A stretch of DNA of 64,000 nt from NCBI RefSeq assembly GCF_003316695.1, contig NZ_PDKB01000002.1:122637-186636 (forward strand), read 5' to 3'. Shown here piece by piece: positions 55,241 through 63,943 of the stretch (its first letter is position 1; every line of letters begins with the position of its first letter). The notes beneath the pieces were generated by a model that worked only from the letters and a program-made list of their open reading frames with translations, searched no databases and was not told the DNA's origin. Origin of the DNA: Aliarcobacter vitoriensis. Its GTDB lineage: Bacteria > Campylobacterota > Campylobacteria > Campylobacterales > Arcobacteraceae. Position numbers and translations under genes: made by a program.

Positions 55241-56368
55241 ATGTCAAATTTATATGATGAAATGTTGGGTTTTGCAAAAGAGAATATTGCACCCTTTACT
55301 AAGGAAATTGATGATGAAGCTAAATTCCCAGTGGATAGTTTTAAAGCTATAAAAGATAAAAAACTTACTGGTTTACTTGTACCAAAAGAGTTTGGTGGAA
55401 TGGGTCTTGGATTTTATGAACACACACAAACGATATTAGCTTTTGCAAATTATTGTGCAACAACTGCTTTATGCTATATGATGCACAATGTTGCTACAAA
55501 TTGTTTAGCAACTCATGGAAGTGATGAACTAAAAAAAGAGATTTTACCAAAAATTGCAAATGGTGAGATTATGTTAGCTTTGGCATATAGTGAAAGTGGG
55601 ACAGGAACACATTTTTATATTCCAGAAATACAAGTTACAAAAGAATCAAACTCATTAAAAATGGATGGAAGAAAAAGTTTTGTTACTTCTGCAGCTTATG
55701 CTGATTATTATTTAATTGATGCAAACTCTTTTGATAATGATGGATTAGACAATTGGATAGTTTCAAAAGATTTAGCAGGTATTACTTTTGAACATAGTGC
55801 TTGGAATGGACTTGGAATGAGAGGAAATGCTTCTTGTCCTATGATATTAAAAGATGTAAATATAGATGAAAAATATAGAATTGGAGCTAGTGGTTCAGGA
55901 TTAGAACAGATTATGAATACTGTTGGTCCATTTTTTATTATGGGGTTAGCTGCTGTTTATAGCGGTGTTGCATTAAATGCAAGTAATACAATTATTGAAT
56001 ATTCAATGAATAGAAAATATAGTGATGAATCAGCACTTTGCAATATTCCAACAGTTCAAAACCATATAGCAGATATTTATACAAAAGCTACAAGTGCAAA
56101 ATTCTTCACTCTTAGTGCTGCAAAAAGTGTGGTTGAAGCAGACCCTGCTGCTTTAGCAAATGTAATTGCAGCAAGATTAAATGCTTCACAACTTGCAGTT
56201 GATGTTTGTACAAAAGCTATGAAAATTGGTGGTGGAACAGCTTATGCAAAAAGATTAACAATTGAGAGACTTTTAAGAGATTCTTTAGCAGCACAAGTTA
56301 TGGCTCCAAGTACAGATGTTCTTACAACTTGGCTTGGAAAAGCTTTAACAAATCAAGAGATAATTTAA
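55241..56368 (+). CDS. Acyl-CoA-dehydrogenase-fold flavoprotein without the usual catalytic Glu
   Basis: The 375-aa protein has the ACAD layout: N-terminal helices (MLGFAKENIAPFTKEID), the FAD-contact LALAYSESGTGTHFYI, a beta domain with DGRKSFVTSA, and a C-terminal helical domain ending IERLLRDSLAAQVMAPSTDVLTTWLG. Where medium-chain ACADs have YEGTS with the catalytic Glu, this protein reads MAPST. The alternative site used by isovaleryl-CoA dehydrogenase also lacks Glu. It may therefore be a flavin monooxygenase of the DszC/SfnB type rather than a dehydrogenase. It lies between the di-iron and PhnD-like genes with tight spacing. Confidence 0.82.
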   Translation: MSNLYDEMLGFAKENIAPFTKEIDDEAKFPVDSFKAIKDKKLTGLLVPKEFGGMGLGFYEHTQTILAFANYCATTALCYMMHNVATNCLATHGSDELKKEILPKIANGEIMLALAYSESGTGTHFYIPEIQVTKESNSLKMDGRKSFVTSAAYADYYLIDANSFDNDGLDNWIVSKDLAGITFEHSAWNGLGMRGNASCPMILKDVNIDEKYRIGASGSGLEQIMNTVGPFFIMGLAAVYSGVALNASNTIIEYSMNRKYSDESALCNIPTVQNHIADIYTKATSAKFFTLSAAKSVVEADPAALANVIAARLNASQLAVDVCTKAMKIGGGTAYAKRLTIERLLRDSLAAQVMAPSTDVLTTWLGKALTNQEII

Positions 56369-56377
56369 GGAGAAAAA

Positions 56378-57208
56378 ATGCAAAAACCAATAGTAGTAGG
56401 TTCAGTTGCTTATGACCCAAAAATCGTAACAATTTGGGATATTATAAGAGATTATTTTAATGATAATGGTATAAGACTTGATTATATGCTTTTTTCAAAT
56501 TATGAAGCACAAATTGAGTATTTATTAAGTGGAAAAATTGATATTGCTTGGAATACAAATGTTGCGTGGGTTAGAGCCTATGAATTAAGTAATCACAAAG
56601 CTCAAGCACTTTTAATGAGAGATACAGATATAGATTTTAAATCTGTATTTATAGCAAAAGAAAAAAGTGGTATAAAATCAATTCAAGATTTAAAAGGTAA
56701 AAAGTTTGGATTAGGAAGTGCTGATTCAGCACAAGCAGCGATTTTACCTTTAAAATATTTAGAAAATGAGTTAGGTGAAAATATAAAAGATGTTGAAATA
56801 ATCAGATATAACTCTGATTTAGGTAAACATGGAGATACGGGAAGAAGTGAGTTTGATGTACTTGAAGATATAAAAAATGGTAAGCTTGATGCTGGTGCAA
56901 TTGGAATTAGCACTTGGGTTAGAATTTTAGAAGAAGGTCTATTTCCAGCAGGTGAAATAGAGTCTTTTTATACAAGTGAGGGTTATTGCCATTGTAATTT
57001 TACAGCACTTGATACATTAGATGAAAATATCAAAAAAACTTTTGTTGATATACTTTTAGGTCAAGATCCAAATGATCCAATCATCAAAAAGATGATGCTT
57101 TTGGAAGGATTAAACAAATGGGTTGTAACTACAAATGAAGAACTAAAAGGTTATGAAGTTTTAACTCAAGCTATGAAAGAGCAAGATTTAATCAAAAATA
57201 ATTGGTAA
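56378..57208 (+). CDS. PhnD-like substrate-binding-fold protein without signal peptide
   Basis: The 276-aa protein resembles PhnD/PF12974 ABC binding proteins: KPIVVGSVAYDPKIVTIWD, the SGKIDIAWNTNVAWVRAYE lobe, then IQDLKGKKFGLGSADSAQ and the second lobe with ICTWVRILE-type text (here GISTWVRILEEG). It starts directly with the mature fold: there is no signal peptide or lipobox, and no ABC permease or ATPase is adjacent. It is probably cytoplasmic, binding a substrate or product for the two enzymes before it. AAGGAG precedes the ATG by five bases. Function is inferred from context only. Confidence 0.75.
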   Translation: MQKPIVVGSVAYDPKIVTIWDIIRDYFNDNGIRLDYMLFSNYEAQIEYLLSGKIDIAWNTNVAWVRAYELSNHKAQALLMRDTDIDFKSVFIAKEKSGIKSIQDLKGKKFGLGSADSAQAAILPLKYLENELGENIKDVEIIRYNSDLGKHGDTGRSEFDVLEDIKNGKLDAGAIGISTWVRILEEGLFPAGEIESFYTSEGYCHCNFTALDTLDENIKKTFVDILLGQDPNDPIIKKMMLLEGLNKWVVTTNEELKGYEVLTQAMKEQDLIKNNW

Positions 57209-57240
57209 AAAATAAGTATCTTAAATAAGATACTTATTTT
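57209..57240. terminator. Bidirectional terminator between cassette and YeiH gene
   Basis: Perfect 14-bp inverted repeat AAAATAAGTATCTT / AAGATACTTATTTT with a 4-nt loop and T/A runs on both sides; it reaches the YeiH-gene stop codon. Confidence 0.85.
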
Positions 57241-58259
57241 TAAAAGAAATACTTAACTAGAAAATATCCAACTACACTTAACCAAATAAATAATATAAAA
57301 GATAAATAAAAAGGTTTCATACCTGTATTTCTAAACTTATCAAAACTCGTTTCCATTCCCAAAGCACTCATAGCCATAGTTAAAGCAAAAGTATCTATAA
57401 AATTTATAGTTTCTATTGTACTTTTATTTAAAAATTCAAAAGAGTTAAAACCAACTACAACAATAAAAAATATTGCAAACCAGGGAATAACTACTTTTGA
57501 TTTCTCTTTTTTATTGTGAAAACCACTTTTTATTAAGAAAATAGATAATCCAATCAAAAATGGAACTAAAAATATAACTCTTATCATCTTTTCTATAATT
57601 GCACTGTTTGATACTATTTCACCCAAAGCATTACTTGCACCTACAACATGAGCTACTTCATGAAGTGTTGCACCTAAAAAAATACCTATTTCATTATTTG
57701 TAAAACCAAAAACCCCAAGTTTGTCCATAAATGGATATAAAAACATCCCAACTGTTCCAAAAATCACTACAAAAGATACAGCAACTGCACTTTTATATGC
57801 TTCATTTTTTAAAACGCTTTGTGTTGCTAATACTGCTGCTGCTCCACAAATAGAACTTCCAGCACTACATAAAATAGAAAGTTCCTTATCCATTCTTAAA
57901 ACTTTTATTCCAATAATATATCCAAATATAAAAGTAAAAAAAACTATACAAAAAGCTATAAAAACTCCACTAAATCCTACTTCTACAAGATTTTGAAAAG
58001 TAAGCCTAAATCCATATAAAATAATTCCTAATCTTAAAATATATTTTGTAGAAAAGTTTATTCCTCTTTGAAAAAAATTAAATCTTTTTTTAAAACTATT
58101 TGCATAAATTATTCCTAAAATTATTCCAATTATAAGTGGACTTATTCCTAATTCTTTAAAAAACTTCATTTCACCTAAAAATATAGCAATCAAAGCAAAA
58201 ATAGATACAAATATAACTCCATAAAAGGTATTAATGATATTTTTATTATTTGTTTTCAT
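57240..58259 (-). CDS. YeiH-family putative sulfate/sulfite-type exporter
   Basis: The 339-aa protein has ten or eleven membrane helices and the UPF0324/Cons_hypoth698 motifs GISPLIIGIILGIIYAN, CSAGSSICGAAAVLATQSVLK and GATLHEVAHVVGASNALG. YeiH in enterobacteria lies divergent from the LysR regulator YeiE, which senses sulfite. The same divergent arrangement is seen here. I use the ATG at 58259 (AAAGGAGT six bases upstream) rather than an in-frame ATG 36 bases earlier that has no ribosome-binding site. Confidence 0.88.
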   Translation of the reverse strand: MKTNNKNIINTFYGVIFVSIFALIAIFLGEMKFFKELGISPLIIGIILGIIYANSFKKRFNFFQRGINFSTKYILRLGIILYGFRLTFQNLVEVGFSGVFIAFCIVFFTFIFGYIIGIKVLRMDKELSILCSAGSSICGAAAVLATQSVLKNEAYKSAVAVSFVVIFGTVGMFLYPFMDKLGVFGFTNNEIGIFLGATLHEVAHVVGASNALGEIVSNSAIIEKMIRVIFLVPFLIGLSIFLIKSGFHNKKEKSKVVIPWFAIFFIVVVGFNSFEFLNKSTIETINFIDTFALTMAMSALGMETSFDKFRNTGMKPFYLSFILFIWLSVVGYFLVKYFF

Positions 58260-58360
58260 AATATTACTCCTTTGATTTTGTAAGTATATCTTCATTTATT
58301 TAATTTGTAAAATATATTATTTTTAATATAATAATAAATATTTTTAATAAGGAAAAATAT

Positions 58361-59227
58361 ATGACTTTAAAAGAATTAAATTTTTTTTATAAACTAAGTG
58401 AAAATCCACAAGTTACTCAAGTTGCAAGTGAATTAAATATAAGCCAATCTGCAATCTCACTTGCTATAAAATCGCTTGAAAATAGTCTAAATGAACAGCT
58501 TTTTGATAGAATTGGGAAAAAACTAATATTAAATGAAAAAGGAAAATATTTTAAAGAAAAAACTTTTTCACACTATTTAGCACTTATTGATGCGCAAAAT
58601 ATTTTTCAAGAAAATAAATTAGCAGGAAATATAAGTATAGCATCAAGTAAAACTATATCAAACTACATAATGCCAAATATCTATTATGATTTTTTATCAA
58701 AATATAAAGATGTAAAACTTGATATATTAACTATAAATTCAAGTGAAATCATAGATAAAATTTTAAAAGGTGAACTTGATATTGGGCTTATTGAAGTGGA
58801 TACTCAAAATAGTAATTTAATAAAAGAGAAATTAGCAGATGATGAGTTAATAGTAGTAACAAGCGATGATAAACATCCTAAAATTTCTTTTATAGATAGT
58901 ATAAAAAAAAGATGGATTTTAAGAGAAATTGGAAGTGGAACAAGAGAAATATTTATGAATAAAATTGGTGATATTTCGAAAGAACTTAATATCTTTATGC
59001 AACTAAATGATTTTGAAGACATAAAATCTATTGTTTTAAGCAACAAAGAAACAGTTACAACTATATCAAAAGTTGTGGTAAAAAAAGAGTTAGGAGAAAA
59101 AAAGCTTTTTCAAATAAAACTAAAAAATTTAGAAATTAAAAGAGAATTTTATCTTATATATCATAAAGAAAAATCAAAAAATCTACTCTTTGAAACCTTT
59201 AAAGATTTTATAAAAAGTAGATTTTAG
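58361..59227 (+). CDS. LysR-type regulator (YeiE-like)
   Basis: The 288-aa protein has the N-terminal LysR helix-turn-helix (ELNFFYKLSENPQVTQVASELNISQSAISLAIKSLE) and a C-terminal periplasmic-binding-like effector domain (about 85-288) with GNISIASSKTISNYIMP and GELDIGLIEVDT. Divergence from the YeiH gene suggests it controls that exporter, with an effector such as sulfite by analogy with YeiE. RILREIGSGTRE-type text (WILREIGSGTREIF) is typical of YeiE/CysB-like effector pockets. Confidence 0.88.
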   Translation: MTLKELNFFYKLSENPQVTQVASELNISQSAISLAIKSLENSLNEQLFDRIGKKLILNEKGKYFKEKTFSHYLALIDAQNIFQENKLAGNISIASSKTISNYIMPNIYYDFLSKYKDVKLDILTINSSEIIDKILKGELDIGLIEVDTQNSNLIKEKLADDELIVVTSDDKHPKISFIDSIKKRWILREIGSGTREIFMNKIGDISKELNIFMQLNDFEDIKSIVLSNKETVTTISKVVVKKELGEKKLFQIKLKNLEIKREFYLIYHKEKSKNLLFETFKDFIKSRF

Positions 59228-59232
59228 GAATT

Positions 59233-59760
59233 CTATCTTCCGTAATATGAAATTAAAGAAGCTTTAGAAATTGTATGAGAATTTAACATAAATCCTACAA
59301 GAGCAGGAGTTGCAGTTTTATCTAAACCTAAAGTTTCAACATTAAGTGCATGAACTGTAAAAATATATTTATGAGCTTTATCTCCAACAGGCGGACAAGC
59401 ACCACCAAATCCACTTTTTCCATAATCAGTTACACTTTGAATAGCATCTTTTGAATCACTATTTCCAAATCCAGATGGAATTGAAGTTTTATCTTTTGGA
59501 ATATTAAAAACAATCCAATGCCACCAACCTGAACCAGTTGGTGCATCTGGATCATAAACTGTAATTGCAAATGATTTTGTACCTTTTGGAGCATTTTCCC
59601 AAGATAATTGAGGAGATATATTTTCTCCTACACATCCAAAACCATTAAAAACTTCTTTAGATGTCAATTGTCCTTTTAAATCACTACTTTTTAAAGTAAA
59701 ATTATCTGCAAATATAAAACTTGCACAACAAAATACTCCTAATAATATTTTTTTAATCAT
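59233..59760 (-). CDS. YbhB/YbcL-type PEBP protein, exported
   Basis: The 175-aa protein has a signal peptide (about 1-18) and the Raf-kinase-inhibitor-like (PEBP) fold: LSWENAPKGTKSFAITVYDPDAP, GWWHWIVFNIP and GGACPPVGDKAHKYIFTVHAL, the ligand-binding cleft. The bacterial role is unclear; proposals include phospholipid or small-anion binding. It is downstream of an AraC-type regulator on the same strand (63-nt gap). Confidence 0.92.
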   Translation of the reverse strand: MIKKILLGVFCCASFIFADNFTLKSSDLKGQLTSKEVFNGFGCVGENISPQLSWENAPKGTKSFAITVYDPDAPTGSGWWHWIVFNIPKDKTSIPSGFGNSDSKDAIQSVTDYGKSGFGGACPPVGDKAHKYIFTVHALNVETLGLDKTATPALVGFMLNSHTISKASLISYYGR

Positions 59761-59823
59761 TTCTTATCCTTTTTATTTTTATAATTATATACAAATATAC
59801 AATTCAATTCTATTAGAAAATAG

Positions 59824-60630
59824 TTAATTTTTATTGTTTTTTATCTGTTTTGGAGTAATATTGTATCTCTTTTTAAATGTTTGTATAAACCAAGATATAT
59901 TTTCAAATCCACTTTTATAACAAACTTCAGTTACATTGTAATTGGTTGTTTCTAGTAAAAGTTTAGCTTTTTCAAACCTTTTCTCAATTTGCCATTTCTT
60001 TGGTGTTGTTCCAAAAATAGTTTTAAATTTTTTTCTAAATGCTAAATCTGTCATATTCAATTTTTTTGCAAATAGTAAAATATTTTCATTTATATTAAAC
60101 TCTTTTTCTATTTTTATTTTAAAAGAATATTCATTATAAATTGAAGATAAAAATATTTTAAAGTACTCTTTAGAATCTGATTCTAGCATATTAAAAAAAA
60201 CTTCCTCTAGTTTTAATTTAATTAAGTAATCTTTATTTGATGAATTTTCAACTAAATAAGATAAAACTGATGCTTGAAATATCTCAAAAATAGATGTTTT
60301 TTTAATCTTAAAATATTTATAATCGAATGAGAATATATTTTCAAAATTTAAATCATATTTTTGAATAAAATCCAAAAGAATAGTATCATCATACATAAAA
60401 AGTATTGACTCAAAATATTCATCTAATATTTCACTCATTACATAATATCCACTTCTTAGAAATATTACTTCATTAGGATTTACAACTATTTTTTCATCAT
60501 TAAGATGTAAAACTTTTGTACCTTTTATAACAAAAATTAAAATATTTGTAGAAATAAAAACTTCTTTTTTTTGTTGTTCTTGATATTGTATATATTTACA
60601 TATTGACAAATTTTTTAAATCATTATTCAC
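59824..60630 (-). CDS. AraC-family transcriptional regulator (short, N-terminal cupin-like)
   Basis: The 268-aa protein has a poorly conserved N-terminal ligand domain and two C-terminal AraC helix-turn-helices: KLNMTDLAFRKKFKTIFGTTPKKWQ and YNVTEVCYKSGFENISWFIQTFKKRYNITPKQ. It is divergent from the DoxX gene (125-nt gap) and upstream of the PEBP gene, so either could be its target. The effector is unknown. Confidence 0.88.
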   Translation of the reverse strand: MNNDLKNLSICKYIQYQEQQKKEVFISTNILIFVIKGTKVLHLNDEKIVVNPNEVIFLRSGYYVMSEILDEYFESILFMYDDTILLDFIQKYDLNFENIFSFDYKYFKIKKTSIFEIFQASVLSYLVENSSNKDYLIKLKLEEVFFNMLESDSKEYFKIFLSSIYNEYSFKIKIEKEFNINENILLFAKKLNMTDLAFRKKFKTIFGTTPKKWQIEKRFEKAKLLLETTNYNVTEVCYKSGFENISWFIQTFKKRYNITPKQIKNNKN

Positions 60631-60754
60631 TAATTTACAACCCTTTGCTTTTATTTTTATTTATCAATTATTCTAACAAAATGTTATTAAAAACCTTTTT
60701 TATTTTCATTTTGATACAATTCCAAGCAAATATATTTGTACAGGAGTAAAAGAT

Positions 60755-61171
60755 ATGAGAAGTTTAGAAAACTTTTTGGCTAGAGTTTTAGGTGATGATA
60801 TAGGTAAATTAATATTACGATTAACTCTTGGGATTTTAATGATTTTCCATGGACTTAATAAATTAAATGGTATTGATGGTATTAAATCTTTAATTGCAAG
60901 TAATGGTTTACCACAATTTTTGGCTTATGGAGTTTATTTAGGAGAAATTATTGTTCCTATTTTAATCATCATTGGTTTTTATACAAGAATAAGTAGTTTT
61001 ATATATGCATCAACTATGGTATTTGCTATTTATTTAGCTCATTCATCACAAATTTTCGCATTAAATGAAAAAACTGGTGGATTAATTATCGAGCTACAAC
61101 TACTATTTATGTTTGGAGCTGTTGCTTTGATGTTCTTAGGTGCTGGAAAAATAAGTCTTGATAAAAGATAA
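60755..61171 (+). CDS. DoxX-family membrane protein
   Basis: The 138-aa protein has four membrane helices and the DoxX/SURF4-like pattern RLTLGILMIFHGLNKLNGIDG, YLGEIIVPILIIIGFYTR and GAVALMFLGAGKISLDKR. Members affect terminal quinol oxidation or redox balance; the function here is unknown. A good AGGAG site precedes the ATG. It is divergent from an AraC regulator. Confidence 0.9.
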   Translation: MRSLENFLARVLGDDIGKLILRLTLGILMIFHGLNKLNGIDGIKSLIASNGLPQFLAYGVYLGEIIVPILIIIGFYTRISSFIYASTMVFAIYLAHSSQIFALNEKTGGLIIELQLLFMFGAVALMFLGAGKISLDKR

Positions 61172-61198
61172 TTAAAAGTACCATTTTGGTACTTTTAA
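61172..61198. terminator. Bidirectional terminator after the DoxX gene
   Basis: Perfect 11-bp inverted repeat TTAAAAGTACC / GGTACTTTTAA around a 5-nt loop between the convergent DoxX and TIGR02757 genes. Confidence 0.8.
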
Positions 61199-61201
61199 TA
61201 T

Positions 61202-61981
61202 TTATATCATTTTTTCTTGCCCTAATCTATAAATAGCAAAATCATATTTTATAGGATCATTTTTATCAAATTCTTTCAATTTTTCTGTTATCAAAAGTGC
61301 TGATTTTAAATCATAAGTTTTTCTTGATAATAAGCCAAGTTTTAGTGATACATTAAAAGTATGAGTATCTAATGGTAATATTAAATCTTTTTTATCTATT
61401 TTTTGCCAAAGCCCTAAATCAAGGCTATCTTTTCTTACCATCCATCTTAAAAACATATTCCATCTTTTATATGGAGCATTTCCCATCTCTTTTATAAATC
61501 CATTTTTATCTCTTTTTAGTGAATTTCCAACTAAAAAATCAAAACCTTGTGAAGAGTAATTTGCTTTTTCTTTTATCTTTTGTATAACAAAATCTATCCC
61601 TTCTAAAACGCTATTTTCTTTTTTATATCCTTGATAAAATAACTCTTCTAAACTACTTTCTTGTTTTAATCTTCTAAAGCTTTTAAAAGCCATTATTACA
61701 TCTTGGCTATTTTGAAATCTATAGTAGTGATTTTTTAGCCATTTTTCTATTTTTTCTTCACTTTCATTTAAAAGTGAGAAATCCAAACTATCCAAAAATT
61801 TTACTATCAATTTAGCATTTCCATAAGCAAATAAAGCACATAATAGTATTGCTTCATCATCACTTTGTCTTTTTGCTATCAACAATGGGTCTGGCTTTTC
61901 ATAACTTAACTCAAAATCTGTATTTCTGCTATTTGATTCTATATCTAAAAGTTCTTTTAGCTCTATATCTTTTTGTGTCAT
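61202..61981 (-). CDS. TIGR02757-family protein (DUF2400)
   Basis: The 259-aa soluble protein matches the TIGR02757/DUF2400 family: DPLLIAKRQSDDEAILLCALFAYGNAKLI, LKRDKNGFIKEMGNAPYKRWNMFLRWMVRKD and LPLDTHTFNVSLKLGL. The motifs around RWMVR...D...PLDTHT recall HhH-GPD-type glycosylase helices, but no enzyme activity is established. It is divergent from the SDR gene. Confidence 0.85.
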   Translation of the reverse strand: MTQKDIELKELLDIESNSRNTDFELSYEKPDPLLIAKRQSDDEAILLCALFAYGNAKLIVKFLDSLDFSLLNESEEKIEKWLKNHYYRFQNSQDVIMAFKSFRRLKQESSLEELFYQGYKKENSVLEGIDFVIQKIKEKANYSSQGFDFLVGNSLKRDKNGFIKEMGNAPYKRWNMFLRWMVRKDSLDLGLWQKIDKKDLILPLDTHTFNVSLKLGLLSRKTYDLKSALLITEKLKEFDKNDPIKYDFAIYRLGQEKMI

Positions 61982-62036
61982 TTTTATCCTAAAATCTATT
62001 TTTTGATATAATAGCCAAAATTTTATTAGGAATATT

Positions 62037-62858
62037 ATGCAAAATATATTAATTACTGGTTGTTCGAGCGGAATTGGTCTTCAAACTGCAATAACACTAA
62101 AAAATAATGGTATAAAAGTTTATGCAAGTGCAAGAGATGAAAAAGATGTGAAAATGCTTGAAGATTTAGGTTTTAAAACTTTTAAAATTGATGTTAGAAA
62201 TAAAAATGAGATAAGTTATGCTTTAAAAACAATTTTAGAAACTGATAAAACAATAGATGCCGTATTTAACAATGCTGGTTATGGGCAACCAGGGGCAGTT
62301 GAAGATATAAGTGTTGAAGTTTTAAAAGAACAGTTTGATACAAATGTTTTTGGGCTTCATGAACTAACTATTCAAACAATGAAGATATTTAGAAAGCAAG
62401 GATATGGAAAACTCATACAACATAGTTCTGTTTTAGGAATAATAGCTTTAAAATTTAGAGGAGCATATAATGCTAGTAAATATGCCATTGAAGGGCTTTG
62501 TGATACGTTAAGGCTTGAAACTTCAAATAGTGATATTTTTATAAGTACTATAAACACTGGTCCTGTTACTTCAAAATTTAGACAAAATGCTTTAAATAGT
62601 TTTATAAAGAATATTAAAATAGAAGGAAGTTTTTGGGAAAATACTTACAAAAATGAAGTAAAGTCTAGACTTGAAAGTACAGAAGACAAATCAACTTTCA
62701 ACCTTCCAGCAACAAGCGTTGCAAACATTGTTTTAAAAATACTAAATAGTAAAAAACCAAAACCAAGATACTATGTAACAAAAGCTACTCATATATTGGG
62801 CTTTGCAAAAAGAGTTTTGAGCCAAAATTGGCTTGATAAGCTACTTACTAAGATATAA
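62037..62858 (+). CDS. Short-chain dehydrogenase/reductase
   Basis: The 273-aa enzyme has the classical SDR motifs ITGCSSGIGLQTA (nucleotide binding), NNAGYGQPGAVED (NNAG), HSSVLG (catalytic Ser) and YNASKYAIEG (YxxxK). Arg in ASARDEK suggests NADPH preference. The substrate is not evident. It stands alone, convergent with the AraC regulator. Confidence 0.92.
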   Translation: MQNILITGCSSGIGLQTAITLKNNGIKVYASARDEKDVKMLEDLGFKTFKIDVRNKNEISYALKTILETDKTIDAVFNNAGYGQPGAVEDISVEVLKEQFDTNVFGLHELTIQTMKIFRKQGYGKLIQHSSVLGIIALKFRGAYNASKYAIEGLCDTLRLETSNSDIFISTINTGPVTSKFRQNALNSFIKNIKIEGSFWENTYKNEVKSRLESTEDKSTFNLPATSVANIVLKILNSKKPKPRYYVTKATHILGFAKRVLSQNWLDKLLTKI

Positions 62859-62881
62859 AATATTACTTAAAGTAATATTTT
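62857..62881. terminator. Bidirectional terminator after the SDR gene
   Basis: Perfect 12-bp inverted repeat AAAATATTACTT / AAGTAATATTTT with a 1-nt centre (effective loop larger), spanning the stop codons of both convergent genes. It is A/T only apart from two G/C pairs. Confidence 0.6.
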
Positions 62882-63831
62882 CTCTTAAGCATAATATCTT
62901 TTGGTCGTACACCAAAAAACTTAATAAAAGCATTTGTAAAACTTGTTTGGTGTTTGTATCCTATAAAATGTGAAATTTCATAAATAGAATACTCGCTTTT
63001 TTCAAGTAATTTTTTAGCATAAATCATTTTTTGTTCTAATATCATTTGACCAGGACTTGTATTAAAAAGTTGTCTAAAACCATATTTGAGTTTAAACTCA
63101 TTTATTGCAACTTTTCTAGCCAATGTTGTTAAATCATAAAACTCTTGATTTACCAAAATAATATCTCTTGCTTTATGTAAAGCATCTATATCTTCACTTG
63201 AAAGTTTTACTCTATCATCAAATAATAATTTATTTTTATCATCTAATAAAGAACTAAATTGATTATAAATCAATTCTAAAACCTTACTTTGTATATAAAT
63301 ATTATGTAAATCACTATAAAATGGAGAATGGAAAAGTTCATTTGCAAGTTTTATATTTATTTGATTATCTTGTTTATGAATAATTGTGGATTTTTGATGA
63401 TTTTGTAACTCTTCTAATAAAGATTTATTTGAAGAAAGATTTTTTTCTAAAAAACTATTTTTTATAGATATTGCTAAACCTTTTGAGAAACTATTTTTAT
63501 CAACAATAGTAGTTGATTTATAATCATCTATATATTTTATATATGTTTCATTTTTATTAAGAGTTTCAATTTTATCAAGATTATTATCTATATATGAAAT
63601 TTTACCATCAAGTACAATATTTATAATTAAACTATCAATTTTAGAATGAGATGAAATTGATAATTCTTCATTAGCACTAACTTCAGTTTTATAAATAAGA
63701 ATATCATCATTTAAAATATTTTTTTCACACATCATTATTCCACTATTTTTAGGAAAAGTTATAGAATAATTTTTTATAAAACTAGTATCATAAAAACTAT
63801 TTATATCATTTAACATAAAATTACTTGACAT
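62863..63831 (-). CDS. PchR-like AraC-family regulator
   Basis: The 322-aa protein has an N-terminal ligand-binding domain and a PchR/YbtA-type C-terminal part: ARKVAINEFKLKYGFRQLFNTS and SIYEISHFIGYKHQTSFTNAFIKFFGVRPKD. PchR-type regulators activate siderophore-receptor genes when bound to the ferri-siderophore. The divergent gene at 63944 looks like an outer-membrane receptor. I use the ATG at 63831 (AAAGGA five bases upstream) instead of the ATG 24 bases earlier. Confidence 0.88.
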   Translation of the reverse strand: MSSNFMLNDINSFYDTSFIKNYSITFPKNSGIMMCEKNILNDDILIYKTEVSANEELSISSHSKIDSLIINIVLDGKISYIDNNLDKIETLNKNETYIKYIDDYKSTTIVDKNSFSKGLAISIKNSFLEKNLSSNKSLLEELQNHQKSTIIHKQDNQINIKLANELFHSPFYSDLHNIYIQSKVLELIYNQFSSLLDDKNKLLFDDRVKLSSEDIDALHKARDIILVNQEFYDLTTLARKVAINEFKLKYGFRQLFNTSPGQMILEQKMIYAKKLLEKSEYSIYEISHFIGYKHQTSFTNAFIKFFGVRPKDIMLKRKYYFK

Positions 63832-63887
63832 TTTTATCCTTTTATACTCAAACAAAATTCTAAATTACTAAAATATTCCTTGAAACA

Positions 63888-63906
63888 AATAGTGTTTATC
63901 ATTATA
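63888..63906. promoter_or_regulatory. Possible Fur box
   Basis: The 19-mer here matches 14 of 19 positions of the consensus GATAATGATAATCATTATC, with its TATCATTAT core intact. It lies 38 bases before the plus-strand start codon and 57 bases from the regulator start. Confidence 0.45.
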
Positions 63907-63943
63907 ATTCAAACTTATTTAAAATCGGGTGAAAGGAATAAAA

